NCBI GenBank assembly: GCA_002452325.1
Contig: DKFG01000027.1
Location: 1 to 14,005 of the forward strand
DNA from: Geobacter sp. UBA6802
Lineage (GTDB): Bacteria > Desulfobacterota > Desulfuromonadia > Geobacterales > Pseudopelobacteraceae
Reading direction: 5' to 3'
Length of the DNA: 14,005 nt
How positions within the stretch are numbered: position 1 is the stretch's first letter; each line of letters starts with the position of its first letter. This document shows, in pieces, positions 1-6,309 of this stretch. The translations under genes were made by a program, and so were the position numbers. The notes under the pieces are model-generated. The model saw only the letters and a list, made by a program, of their open reading frames with translations, made no database searches and had not been told where the DNA came from.

Positions 1-2
1 CG

Positions 3-449
3 ATCCTGGCCCTGGATAACGAGTCGTCAATGTTTGTCACCGTCTTCTGCGCTATTCTGGATACCGATAACGGCGCGCTTTCCTGCGCCAATGCCGGGCA
101 TCTGCCGCCGGTGTTCCTGAAGCCGGGAGAGGCGGCAGTCTACCACCGCTTTAACCCCGGCTTTGTGCTGGGGCCGATGCCGGGGATCAGCTATCAGACC
201 GAACAGCTGACCCTGCAGCCGGGCGATCTGTTTCTGCTGTACACTGACGGCGTCAATGAGGCGGTTGATCCGGACAAGAACGAGTTTGGCGAGCAGCGGC
301 TACTGGACTGCGTCAACAAGACCGGCGCCGGTCAGCCGGAGGCGATCATCCATGCCATCCGTACCGAGGTGCTGCAGTTTGCCAACGGTGCGCCGCAGTC
401 CGATGACATCACCATGCTGGCCATCCGCTACCTGGGGAATGTGGCGTGA
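3..449 (+). CDS. SpoIIE/PP2C-type serine phosphatase, C-terminal part (5' truncated by window edge)
   Basis: The reading frame is open from base 3 and ends at TGA 447-449, so this is the tail (about 148 residues) of a longer protein; the ATG at 30 is internal. Motifs typical of SpoIIE/RsbU-type PPM phosphatases appear in order: an MFVTVFCAILD strand, the ANAGHLPP turn, a PGDLFLLYTDGVNEA block with the metal-binding Asp, and the terminal QSDDITMLAIRY block with a second metal-binding Asp. Family members dephosphorylate anti-sigma-factor antagonists or similar regulators, often under an N-terminal sensor or receiver domain. That part lies outside the window, so the input signal is unknown. The downstream region is palindromic element A, not a gene. 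Family assignment is firm; the pathway is not determinable. Confidence 0.9.
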   Translation: MLALDNESSMFVTVFCAILDTDNGALSCANAGHLPPVFLKPGEAAVYHRFNPGFVLGPMPGISYQTEQLTLQPGDLFLLYTDGVNEAVDPDKNEFGEQRLLDCVNKTGAGQPEAIIHAIRTEVLQFANGAPQSDDITMLAIRYLGNVA

Positions 450-520
450 TGATCCTGCGTTGTCCGCATCCAACACCGTTACCTGAGCGCGCAACAGCAC
501 TCTGCAATGGTATCGAAATA

Positions 521-702
521 AGGGACTTGGAACTTGCTAATATACCGTTTTACATCTCATCTTCAGGCTGTCTTTGCCGCCTCTTCAATCACAAAATCCT
601 CAGCGTAGCCTTGCTACGCCTGCGGTTTTGCTCAATCAGAGGCATCAAATCCAACCTAAATCTGAGCGTAAAACTTGGTACATCAGCAAGTTCCAAGTCC
701 CT
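521..702. repeat. Element A: 182-bp imperfect palindrome, MITE-like
   Basis: The two ends are perfect 18-bp inverted copies: agggacttggaacttgct at 521-538 and its exact reverse complement at 685-702. The interior also pairs with itself, imperfectly: accgttttac near 547 with gtaaaacttggt near 670, and cctcttcaatcac with the matching segment near 630-645. At the exact centre is a perfect 7-bp hairpin, gcgtagc (603-609), loop ctt, gctacgc (613-619). The element's midpoint and the central hairpin coincide, so the whole unit can fold as one long stem-loop or cruciform. It carries no plausible gene. It is likely a non-autonomous mobile palindrome, and read-through transcripts would carry a strong hairpin between the phosphatase gene and the next gene. 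No clear target duplication was found. Confidence 0.85.
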
Positions 703-746
703 AATCAGAAATTGATGTAACCACCAGATGCCAGGAGACCTATGCA

Positions 747-2513
747 ATGCGAAATTTGATGACAACCGTTACCGCAACTTGTTCGTTGGCCCTGCTTGCC
801 CTGGTCGGCTGTTCGTCCGACTCCGGTAGCCCAGCGCCGGATCCGCTGGCTGCTTATAAATCCCAGGTGATCAACTGGCAGACCTGCGACCCCGGCATTC
901 TGGGCGTTGGTGACTACACGCTACTGATGCGTGATGCCCAGGCAGATCTGGGGGAGCGTCTGAAGTGCGCCATGATCACGGTGCCGCTGGATCACGACAA
1001 CCCCGCCAAGGGAGATCTGAAGGTCGCCATACTACGCACCGCAGCGGGCAGACCTGCCCTGCGGCGGGGCGCTATCTTTTTCAACCCTGGCGGCCCTGGG
1101 GGGGATGGTCTGTTTTTTGCCGCAGAATATGGCCGGAAGTGGAACAACCTGAACCCGCCCGATGGGATTGCGACCGAGCTGAAGAAGATGAGTGACCAGT
1201 ACGACCTGATCGGCTTCTCTCCCCGTGGGGTAGGGGCCTCCACCCAACTGATCTGCGCAAGCAATGAACAGCCACGGTCGGTGTGGAACGACCGCAGCAA
1301 CCAGACCATCCAGAACCAACTCTATAACGCCAGGCTGACTGCCGAGGCCTGCCTGAAAAACCCGATCACCCCCTACATCAACACCGATCAGACGGTACGG
1401 GATATGGATCTGATCCGCCACCTGCTGGGGGACGACAAGCTGAACTACATTGGCTACTCCTACGGAACCTGGCTGGGGGCCTGGTATGCGAGCCGTTTTC
1501 CGGAGCATACCGGCAGGATGCTGCTGGACAGCAGCATGAATGTTGCCGGAACCTTTGATGGTGCCAATTTGCTAAATGCCAAGGCGCGGCAGTTGGCGCT
1601 GGATACTCTGCTGGCCCCCTATGCGGCACGACACCCGGAGAAATTTGGTCTGGGTACTGATCCAACGTATATCGCAACAACAATCTTCCGCACGTTGCCT
1701 GACACCTATTTTTGGACACAAAAAAATATGGAGGATTATTTAGGATCTCAGTCAGGCAAAGATTTTGTATTATACTGGCTTCGTACGTCGGAGGTGCTAC
1801 AGCGACTCATCGCAGAAAATCCGGGATTTTGGGCTCGTTCTAATGACCAAAAGACAGCGCTGATTTTGCAGACCCGCTTTTTGTCGGACGATGCTGCCAA
1901 CCAAAATGCGCAGCAACATGCTATTAAGTTTGCTACTGTTCAAAGTCCTCTGTCTAACCTGCAATTAACAAACAACGACTCAGTATTTAGCGCAGTCGTC
2001 TGCAACGACATCCCAAGCAATACCGATGAGTGGTTCTGGATTGAGCAGGGCAACAAGCAGTTTCAGCACTACCCCTTTTTCGGAGGTAAAGTGACGCAAA
2101 ACTCCTGTATCTATTGGGGAGGGGCACGCACCGTCAAGCCGCCGATCAGCAATGCCAACAAAACCGGCGAAGGGCTGTTATTTCTGCAAAGCCGCTACGA
2201 TACCCGCACCCCTGCCGAGGGCGCGCTGCTGGGTTTTGAGCAGCTGCAGAACGCCAGCATGATCATGGTGGAAAATGACTACTCCCACGGACTGTTCCCC
2301 TACGATACCGATTGTGTAGACCTGACGGTTGCCCGCTATTTTAACGAAGGGATCAGGCCGGAACGGATGGTGACCTGTAACGGCAAGGATACCGACATAC
2401 TGGCTAAATCGGCAGTAAAAGCACAAACAGCCGTTGACCGGCGATCAACAATCTACCGCGATCTTGCAAAGGATGAAGAAATTACCCGGATCATCAGGTC
2501 AATGATCAAATAA
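747..2513 (+). CDS. TAP-like alpha/beta-hydrolase lipoprotein (peptidase S33 type)
   Basis: Probable exported serine hydrolase of the tripeptidyl-aminopeptidase-like (TAP, MEROPS S33) group, 588 aa. The N-terminus is a lipoprotein signal with lipobox ALVGC (lipid Cys22, Ser at +2, which by the E. coli rule suggests outer-membrane sorting). Family landmarks follow: TVPLDHDNP, the oxyanion-loop block NPGGPGG (113-119), DLIGFSPRGVGAS, nucleophile elbow GYSYG with Ser238, acid Asp485 in QSRYDTRTP, and His514 in DYSHG, so the triad looks complete. The last third corresponds to the TAP-like C-terminal domain. An AGGAG at 733-737 precedes ATG 747 by 9 nt; an ATG at 742 is out of frame. Residues about 310-430 (the lid region) are coded by AT-richer DNA than the rest. 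Family members release short N-terminal peptides from substrates; the substrate here is unknown. Confidence 0.88.
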   Translation: MRNLMTTVTATCSLALLALVGCSSDSGSPAPDPLAAYKSQVINWQTCDPGILGVGDYTLLMRDAQADLGERLKCAMITVPLDHDNPAKGDLKVAILRTAAGRPALRRGAIFFNPGGPGGDGLFFAAEYGRKWNNLNPPDGIATELKKMSDQYDLIGFSPRGVGASTQLICASNEQPRSVWNDRSNQTIQNQLYNARLTAEACLKNPITPYINTDQTVRDMDLIRHLLGDDKLNYIGYSYGTWLGAWYASRFPEHTGRMLLDSSMNVAGTFDGANLLNAKARQLALDTLLAPYAARHPEKFGLGTDPTYIATTIFRTLPDTYFWTQKNMEDYLGSQSGKDFVLYWLRTSEVLQRLIAENPGFWARSNDQKTALILQTRFLSDDAANQNAQQHAIKFATVQSPLSNLQLTNNDSVFSAVVCNDIPSNTDEWFWIEQGNKQFQHYPFFGGKVTQNSCIYWGGARTVKPPISNANKTGEGLLFLQSRYDTRTPAEGALLGFEQLQNASMIMVENDYSHGLFPYDTDCVDLTVARYFNEGIRPERMVTCNGKDTDILAKSAVKAQTAVDRRSTIYRDLAKDEEITRIIRSMIK

Positions 2514-2526
2514 TTACGGCTCAACC

Positions 2527-2825
2527 GTGATCCCGTTTGACTTTACGATGAGCGTCTTGAAAGGTTTTGCGCCATCGATTGACAGCAGGATGCAGTATCG
2601 GCAGGCCACAAAAAACGATCTGTGGGTGGATGATGTCAACTCACCGGAGAACAACACCTGGGTCAAACGGGGAGAGACCGCTGCCCGTTCTTTTGAGGTG
2701 ATGAGGCTGGACGATATCCGTTACCGCTACGGCCTGGTAGTGGGCTACAACCGCAGATCCTGGTGGGGACACGAGAAGACCTGGCGGCAGTGCAGGAGCT
2801 ACCGTTGCTGCCGACAGCACAGTAG
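2527..2825 (+). pseudogene. L,D-transpeptidase (YkuD-like) family remnant with deletions
   Basis: An open frame from GTG 2527 contains a stretch I recognise as the middle of a YkuD-like exported protein family: FAPSIDSRMQYRQAT, DLWVDDVNSP, TWVKRGET, then YRYGLVVGYN (ends near 2751). In intact relatives this continues into a segment with the catalytic HxW...SxGC motif. Here the sequence jumps, in a different frame (from 2757), to ILVGTREDLAAVQEL and stops at TAG 2823-2825, which resembles the family C-terminus. The catalytic His/Cys region is therefore deleted and the frame broken. The signal peptide and N-terminal about 100 residues are also missing upstream. It follows the hydrolase stop by 13 nt and has no evident ribosome-binding site. 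It is probably non-functional. The family call rests on remembered motif patterns, so confidence is moderate. Confidence 0.6.
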
Positions 2826-2868
2826 CCTGAAGGATTAATACAAGGAGCGGATCTGGGGAGGACAGATA

Positions 2869-2946
2869 ATGCGCATAGGTTCTTGCGTGAACGGGTACGT
2901 CTGTTACGATATGATTAAAAACCACAAAAAGGAGACACCATCATGA
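2869..2946 (+). CDS. Possible 25-aa small ORF overlapping the Cache-protein start
   Basis: ATG 2869 opens a 25-codon frame (MRIGSCVNGYVCYDMIKNHK and five more residues) ending at TGA 2944-2946. A good Shine-Dalgarno (ggagga, 2857-2862) lies 6 nt upstream. Its stop overlaps the next gene's start as ATGA (ATG 2943, TGA 2944), the classic layout for translational coupling. The peptide matches nothing I know. The next gene has its own strong ribosome-binding site inside this ORF, so the ORF may be chance. If the promoter suggested at 2883-2910 is used, this ORF would not be transcribed from it. Confidence 0.3.
   Translation: MRIGSCVNGYVCYDMIKNHKKETPS
2883..2910 (+). promoter_or_regulatory. Possible sigma-70 promoter for the Cache-domain gene
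   Basis: TTGCGT (2883-2888) and TACGAT (2905-2910) are separated by 16 bp; each matches the consensus at 4 of 6 positions. This places a start near 2917, about 25 nt before ATG 2943. It is a weak match seen by eye only. Confidence 0.22.
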
Positions 2947-3497
2947 ACAGCATCAAAACCACAATCCTGACTAAAACCACAGCAGCCATCTTCACCTTAT
3001 GTACACTGCTTGTATGCCTTGTTGCCTCTGCCAGCCTGACAGAAGCCTCGGGTGGCGCAAAGATCAAGGCTGCCGTGCATACTGAAGAACATAAGGAAAT
3101 TGCCAGAACCATGGTGCATGGTGTGGCCGCCGGGCTGGGGGGAGCGCTTGCAAACCTTAAGAATGAAAATGAGCGGATCGAGCTGATCCGGTCATTTGTC
3201 GCACCAGTACGCTTTTACTCCGACAAGTCCGGTTATTTTTATGTGTACGACTCAAAATGCGTGAACATTGCCCATGCCGTCCAGAAAGAGCTGCAGGGCA
3301 AAAACCTGTACAACTACCAGGATGCAAAAGGCAGCTATGTTATCCGCACTCTGAACGAGGCGGCTCAAAAAGGGGGCGGCTTTGTCAATTTTTATTGGGT
3401 AAAACCGGGCGCAAAAAAGGAGTCTCCCAAACTGGGGTATGTTGAGCCGATACCGGGAACAGACTATTTCATCGGCACGGGCGTCTATCTGCAGTGA
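2943..3497 (+). CDS. Secreted single-Cache-domain protein
   Basis: A 184-aa exported protein with a hydrophobic signal peptide (roughly residues 9-35). The rest is one small-molecule-sensing Cache fold of the sCache_2 type, recognised from RFYSDKSGYFYVYD, VNIAHAVQKELQGKNLYNYQD, KGGGFVNFYWVKPG and the terminal GTDYFIGTGVYLQ. Such domains normally form the periplasmic part of chemoreceptors, histidine kinases or cyclases. Here no transmembrane or cytoplasmic output domain follows, so the protein would be a free periplasmic ligand-binding module or a partner of another sensor. AAGGAG lies just before ATG 2943. The stop (3495-3497) precedes the peptidase gene by 59 nt, suggesting co-transcription. 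Ligand unknown; family members often bind short organic acids or similar metabolites. Confidence 0.82.
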   Translation: MNSIKTTILTKTTAAIFTLCTLLVCLVASASLTEASGGAKIKAAVHTEEHKEIARTMVHGVAAGLGGALANLKNENERIELIRSFVAPVRFYSDKSGYFYVYDSKCVNIAHAVQKELQGKNLYNYQDAKGSYVIRTLNEAAQKGGGFVNFYWVKPGAKKESPKLGYVEPIPGTDYFIGTGVYLQ

Positions 3498-3556
3498 GTG
3501 CGGGATTACCGGACGCTGAAGTCACGAGCTGCTCGACCGAAAGAGGTACCCTGCAG

Positions 3557-4945
3557 ATGTATTATACGAAAATGGCCTTGTCCGCCTTGATCATCATCAT
3601 GCTCAGCCTGCTTTCCGGCTGTGGCGACACCACCGCTGTTCCGGCAACAACCGTTACCGCCTCCTTTGAATCCGGCAGTATCGGGGCGGCGGTCAAGCTC
3701 GGCAGTACCGAGTGGCAGCTGACGGTTGCCGATGACAACAACAACAGCACCTTGCCTGCCCTTTGGCGCAGCTGGTGGTATGTCCGGTTGGATAACGCGG
3801 TAACGAATGCACCCACCACCATCACCCTGAAAAACTCCGGCTGGTTCTACTACTACCTGCCGATCTACTCCTATGATCAGAAAACCTGGCACCGCTTCGA
3901 TGAAGCGGAAGTGACCCAGAATCAGAACAACGAGCTGGTGGTACGCAAGCAGTTTACCCAGCCCACGGTCTGGGTCGCCCGCTTCTACCCCTACACCTTT
4001 ACGGATCTGGAGACCTACCTGAAGCAGATAGTCGGCAACCGGTTTCTGGAGATACAGATCCCCGGTTATTCCCAAAACGGCAGGCCGCTCTATCTGCTGA
4101 AACTGACTGATCCCAACAGCCCGGTGGTCACCAAAAAGCGGATCTTTATCCATGCCCGAACCCACCCGGCTGAGACCTCCCCCTCGTTCCTGCTGGAAGG
4201 ATTGATCAACAGTCTGCTCTCCGGCAGCAGTGATGCCGCTACCCTGCTGGCCGGCGCCGAGTTTTATATCTTTCCGATGCACAATGTAGACGGCGTGATT
4301 GCCGGGAATTACCGCAGCACCCCGAAATCGGAAAATCTGGAGGTGATGTGGTATCTGGACAGCAGTAACCCGCTTAACCTGCGGGCCGATGTGCCCCAGG
4401 AGGTGGCCGTTGTTCAGCAGTACGCCAAACGGCTGATGACTGACGGAGGACCGCCGGTCTCCATTGCCCTGAACCTGCACGCATCCAACAGCGAGCCGGA
4501 TATCCGCACCTTTTTCTTTCCCCACTTCGGGACCATGGCCCAGGGGTACACGGCATCCCAGGCCGCATTGTGGGACAAGCAGCTCAGGTTTATCGATCTG
4601 CTGGCCGCCCGCTACGGTGCTGATCTTTTGGAACCGGCTCCAGAAGACGGTGGGGCCGGTTTTGCCAACAACCCGTTTCCGGAAACCTGGTGGTGGGTCA
4701 ATTTTCAGGATCAGGTGATGGCCATGACGATCGAGATGACCTACGGCAGGGCCGGTTTTGCCCCCCGCTGGGTGGCGCCGGATGATACCCGCCAGCTTGG
4801 CTCGGCGCTGGCCCTGGCCATTGCCGATTATTACAGCCCTGCTGCAGCAAAAACCGCCCGTAAAGCGGCAGACAGCACCATCGGCCGCACGCTGCTCTAC
4901 CCGGCCTGGTATCCGCCCCATGCGGTTGATGAGCTGAAGTATTAA
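3557..4945 (+). CDS. M14-family zinc carboxypeptidase lipoprotein (CCP-like)
   Basis: A 462-aa lipoprotein with lipobox LLSGC (lipid Cys22, Gly at +2). An N-terminal beta-rich region (about 30-160), like the N-domain of cytosolic-carboxypeptidase-type M14 enzymes, leads into ARFYPYTFTDLETYL and then the catalytic domain. Zinc ligands are visible: His203 and Glu206 in RTHPAETSP, and His308 in ALNLHAS. NVDGV..GNYR is the substrate-binding region and Glu393 in MTIEMTYG is the expected catalytic base. The enzyme should remove C-terminal residues from peptides, here at the envelope. I chose ATG 3557 because it gives a compact lipoprotein signal and follows aagagg (3541-3546). A GTG at 3494 overlapping the upstream stop would add 21 residues before the signal and is less likely. 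Family firm, substrate unknown. Confidence 0.88.
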   Translation: MYYTKMALSALIIIMLSLLSGCGDTTAVPATTVTASFESGSIGAAVKLGSTEWQLTVADDNNNSTLPALWRSWWYVRLDNAVTNAPTTITLKNSGWFYYYLPIYSYDQKTWHRFDEAEVTQNQNNELVVRKQFTQPTVWVARFYPYTFTDLETYLKQIVGNRFLEIQIPGYSQNGRPLYLLKLTDPNSPVVTKKRIFIHARTHPAETSPSFLLEGLINSLLSGSSDAATLLAGAEFYIFPMHNVDGVIAGNYRSTPKSENLEVMWYLDSSNPLNLRADVPQEVAVVQQYAKRLMTDGGPPVSIALNLHASNSEPDIRTFFFPHFGTMAQGYTASQAALWDKQLRFIDLLAARYGADLLEPAPEDGGAGFANNPFPETWWWVNFQDQVMAMTIEMTYGRAGFAPRWVAPDDTRQLGSALALAIADYYSPAAAKTARKAADSTIGRTLLYPAWYPPHAVDELKY

Positions 4946-4999
4946 ACCTGATGGCCGACCTGGCATACAACCGGTTTGGTCAGGATCAGGGGGTTTAAG

Positions 5000-5047
5000 C
5001 CCAGATATTCCATTAGGCCGGGCTCGCGTCCCAATGGAATATCTGGG
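5000..5047. promoter_or_regulatory. Strong 15-bp stem-loop in the leader of the BMP lipoprotein gene
   Basis: cccagatattccatt (5000-5014) is the exact reverse complement of 5033-5047, with an 18-nt GC-rich loop. Pairing extends by a few bases with one bulge (taa/tta). No T-tract follows, so it is not a standard intrinsic terminator. It ends 26 nt before ATG 5074 and leaves the aaagga (5056-5061) free. It could be an mRNA 5' structure, a protein operator or a small palindromic repeat. Confidence 0.7.
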
Positions 5048-5073
5048 TTACATTGAAAGGAATGCAGACCACT

Positions 5074-6099
5074 ATGAAAACAAGAATAGTCATTGGCATC
5101 TTCTCACTCTTCTGCATGATCGTGCTTACTGCCTGCGGCGACAGCAGCTCAGCAGCGCTCAAGGTTGGCATGGCCTACGATACCGGTGGTAAGGGGGATG
5201 GCTCTTTCAACGACTCTGCCTACGCCGGGTTGGTGAAAGCCCGGCAGGAGCTTGGGGCCGTGTTTGTCGAGCTTACAGCAGGCACCAGCGAAACTGAGGC
5301 CACCCGCCAGGCACGCCTGCGTCAACTGGCAGCTGGTGGCTGTAACCCGGTAATTGCAGTTGGCCTGTCGCATCAAAACGCCCTGGCTGTGGTAGCGCCT
5401 GAGTTTCCTGCCACAACATTTGCTATCGTAGATGCTGAGGTTGCAGGGGCGAACATCGCCAGCCTGGTCTTTACTGCAGAACAGGGTTCGTATCTGGTAG
5501 GGGTGATCGCCGCCTCAGCCAGCAAAACCGGAAAGATCGGCTTTATCGGCGGTATGGACAGCCCGCTGATCAATGCATTTAAGGCAGGCTATCTGCAGGG
5601 GGCTCAATCAGTCAGACCTGATATTGTGCTTGAATCAGCCTATCTGGGCGTAAACGGCGACAACACTGTCTGGGACGCACCGGACAAGGCGCAGAGTGCA
5701 ACGGAGGCAATGCTGATCAAAGGGGTTGATATCGGCTACGCAGCTGCCGGCGCCTCCAATGCCGGTATGTTTCAGGCCATCAAGAACGCCGGTGGAGCAG
5801 CAAACGGGCTGTGGGGGATCGGCGTTGACTCGGATCAGTATGCCATGCCGCTCTTTGCGAATCTTAAAGAGGTGATCCTGACCTCGATGCTGAAACGGGT
5901 TGATATTGCGGTATTTGATATCATCAAAGGGGTTGCGTCCGGTTCACCGATGACCGGGCTACAGACGTTTGACCTGAAACGCGGCGGTGTTGCCTACAGC
6001 GCTTCGAACCCGGCAGTCGAACCCTACCGGGCTGCGGCAGATGCTGCTGCAGTCAAAATCAAATCTGGTGAAATTGTTGTTGCAGGCAGCCTGAAGTAA
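5074..6099 (+). CDS. BMP/PnrA-family substrate-binding lipoprotein
   Basis: A 341-aa lipoprotein with lipobox VLTAC (lipid Cys21, Gly at +2). The block GMAYDTGGKGDGSFNDSAY is the N-terminal signature of the basic membrane protein (BMP/Med/PnrA) family, and GKIGFIGGMDSPLINAFKAGYLQGA and WGIGVDSDQY match its later conserved regions. Characterised relatives bind nucleosides (Treponema PnrA) and deliver them to an ABC importer. No permease or ATPase gene lies beside it here, so it is an orphan within this window. ATG 5074 is 12 nt after aaagga; an in-frame ATG at 5062 sits directly on that site, and a TTG at 5053 would lack it, so 5074 is preferred. Ligand not determinable. Confidence 0.88.
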   Translation: MKTRIVIGIFSLFCMIVLTACGDSSSAALKVGMAYDTGGKGDGSFNDSAYAGLVKARQELGAVFVELTAGTSETEATRQARLRQLAAGGCNPVIAVGLSHQNALAVVAPEFPATTFAIVDAEVAGANIASLVFTAEQGSYLVGVIAASASKTGKIGFIGGMDSPLINAFKAGYLQGAQSVRPDIVLESAYLGVNGDNTVWDAPDKAQSATEAMLIKGVDIGYAAAGASNAGMFQAIKNAGGAANGLWGIGVDSDQYAMPLFANLKEVILTSMLKRVDIAVFDIIKGVASGSPMTGLQTFDLKRGGVAYSASNPAVEPYRAAADAAAVKIKSGEIVVAGSLK

Positions 6100-6135
6100 C
6101 ATCGGGTTCAACAGGCTGTTTGTAGGCATAAGTGG

Positions 6136-6220
6136 CGGCAGTCCCCTCTCATCAGGATTGCTGCCGTTGTCATGACGTCGCTACATTTCTCTGAGAACCG
6201 TTGTAGCGGTTTTCCATGAC
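6136..6220. other. Two consecutive stem-loops between the BMP and Cys-rich lipoprotein genes
   Basis: First stem: cggcag (6136-6141) with ctgccg (6161-6166). Second: gtcatg (6169-6174) with catgac (6215-6220) enclosing cgctaca (6179-6185) with tgtagcg (6202-6208). Neither has a clean U-tract. They may end transcription of the BMP gene or structure the next leader. The rest of 6100-6309 shows no gene. Confidence 0.4.
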
Positions 6221-6309
6221 ATGACAAGCGACCATGAGCTGATCTAGGATGTGCGTAAACAGGCAGTCTGTGTAATACGGTACTCACATAATGCCAAGGG
6301 GGCCCACAA

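Noticed and set aside
521..541. Sigma-54 promoter suggested by ttggaacttgct
   Set aside because: The GG and GC dinucleotides are about 7 bp apart rather than the required 10, and the string is the terminus of a repeat.
446..715. 89-codon plus-strand ORF after the phosphatase gene
   Set aside because: Most of it is palindromic element A read as protein. It has no ribosome-binding site and no recognisable motif.
1032..1508. 158-codon minus-strand ORF
   Set aside because: It is antisense to the conserved core of the TAP-like hydrolase, including the nucleophile elbow.
3494..3556. Upstream GTG start for the M14 peptidase overlapping the Cache gene stop
   Set aside because: It would put 21 polar residues ahead of a complete lipoprotein signal; ATG 3557 with its own upstream aagagg is simpler.
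3506..4966. 486-codon open frame on the minus strand
   Set aside because: It lies wholly opposite the M14 peptidase gene, whose zinc ligands and lipobox are clear. The antisense translation shows no motif and reflects codon bias in GC-rich DNA.
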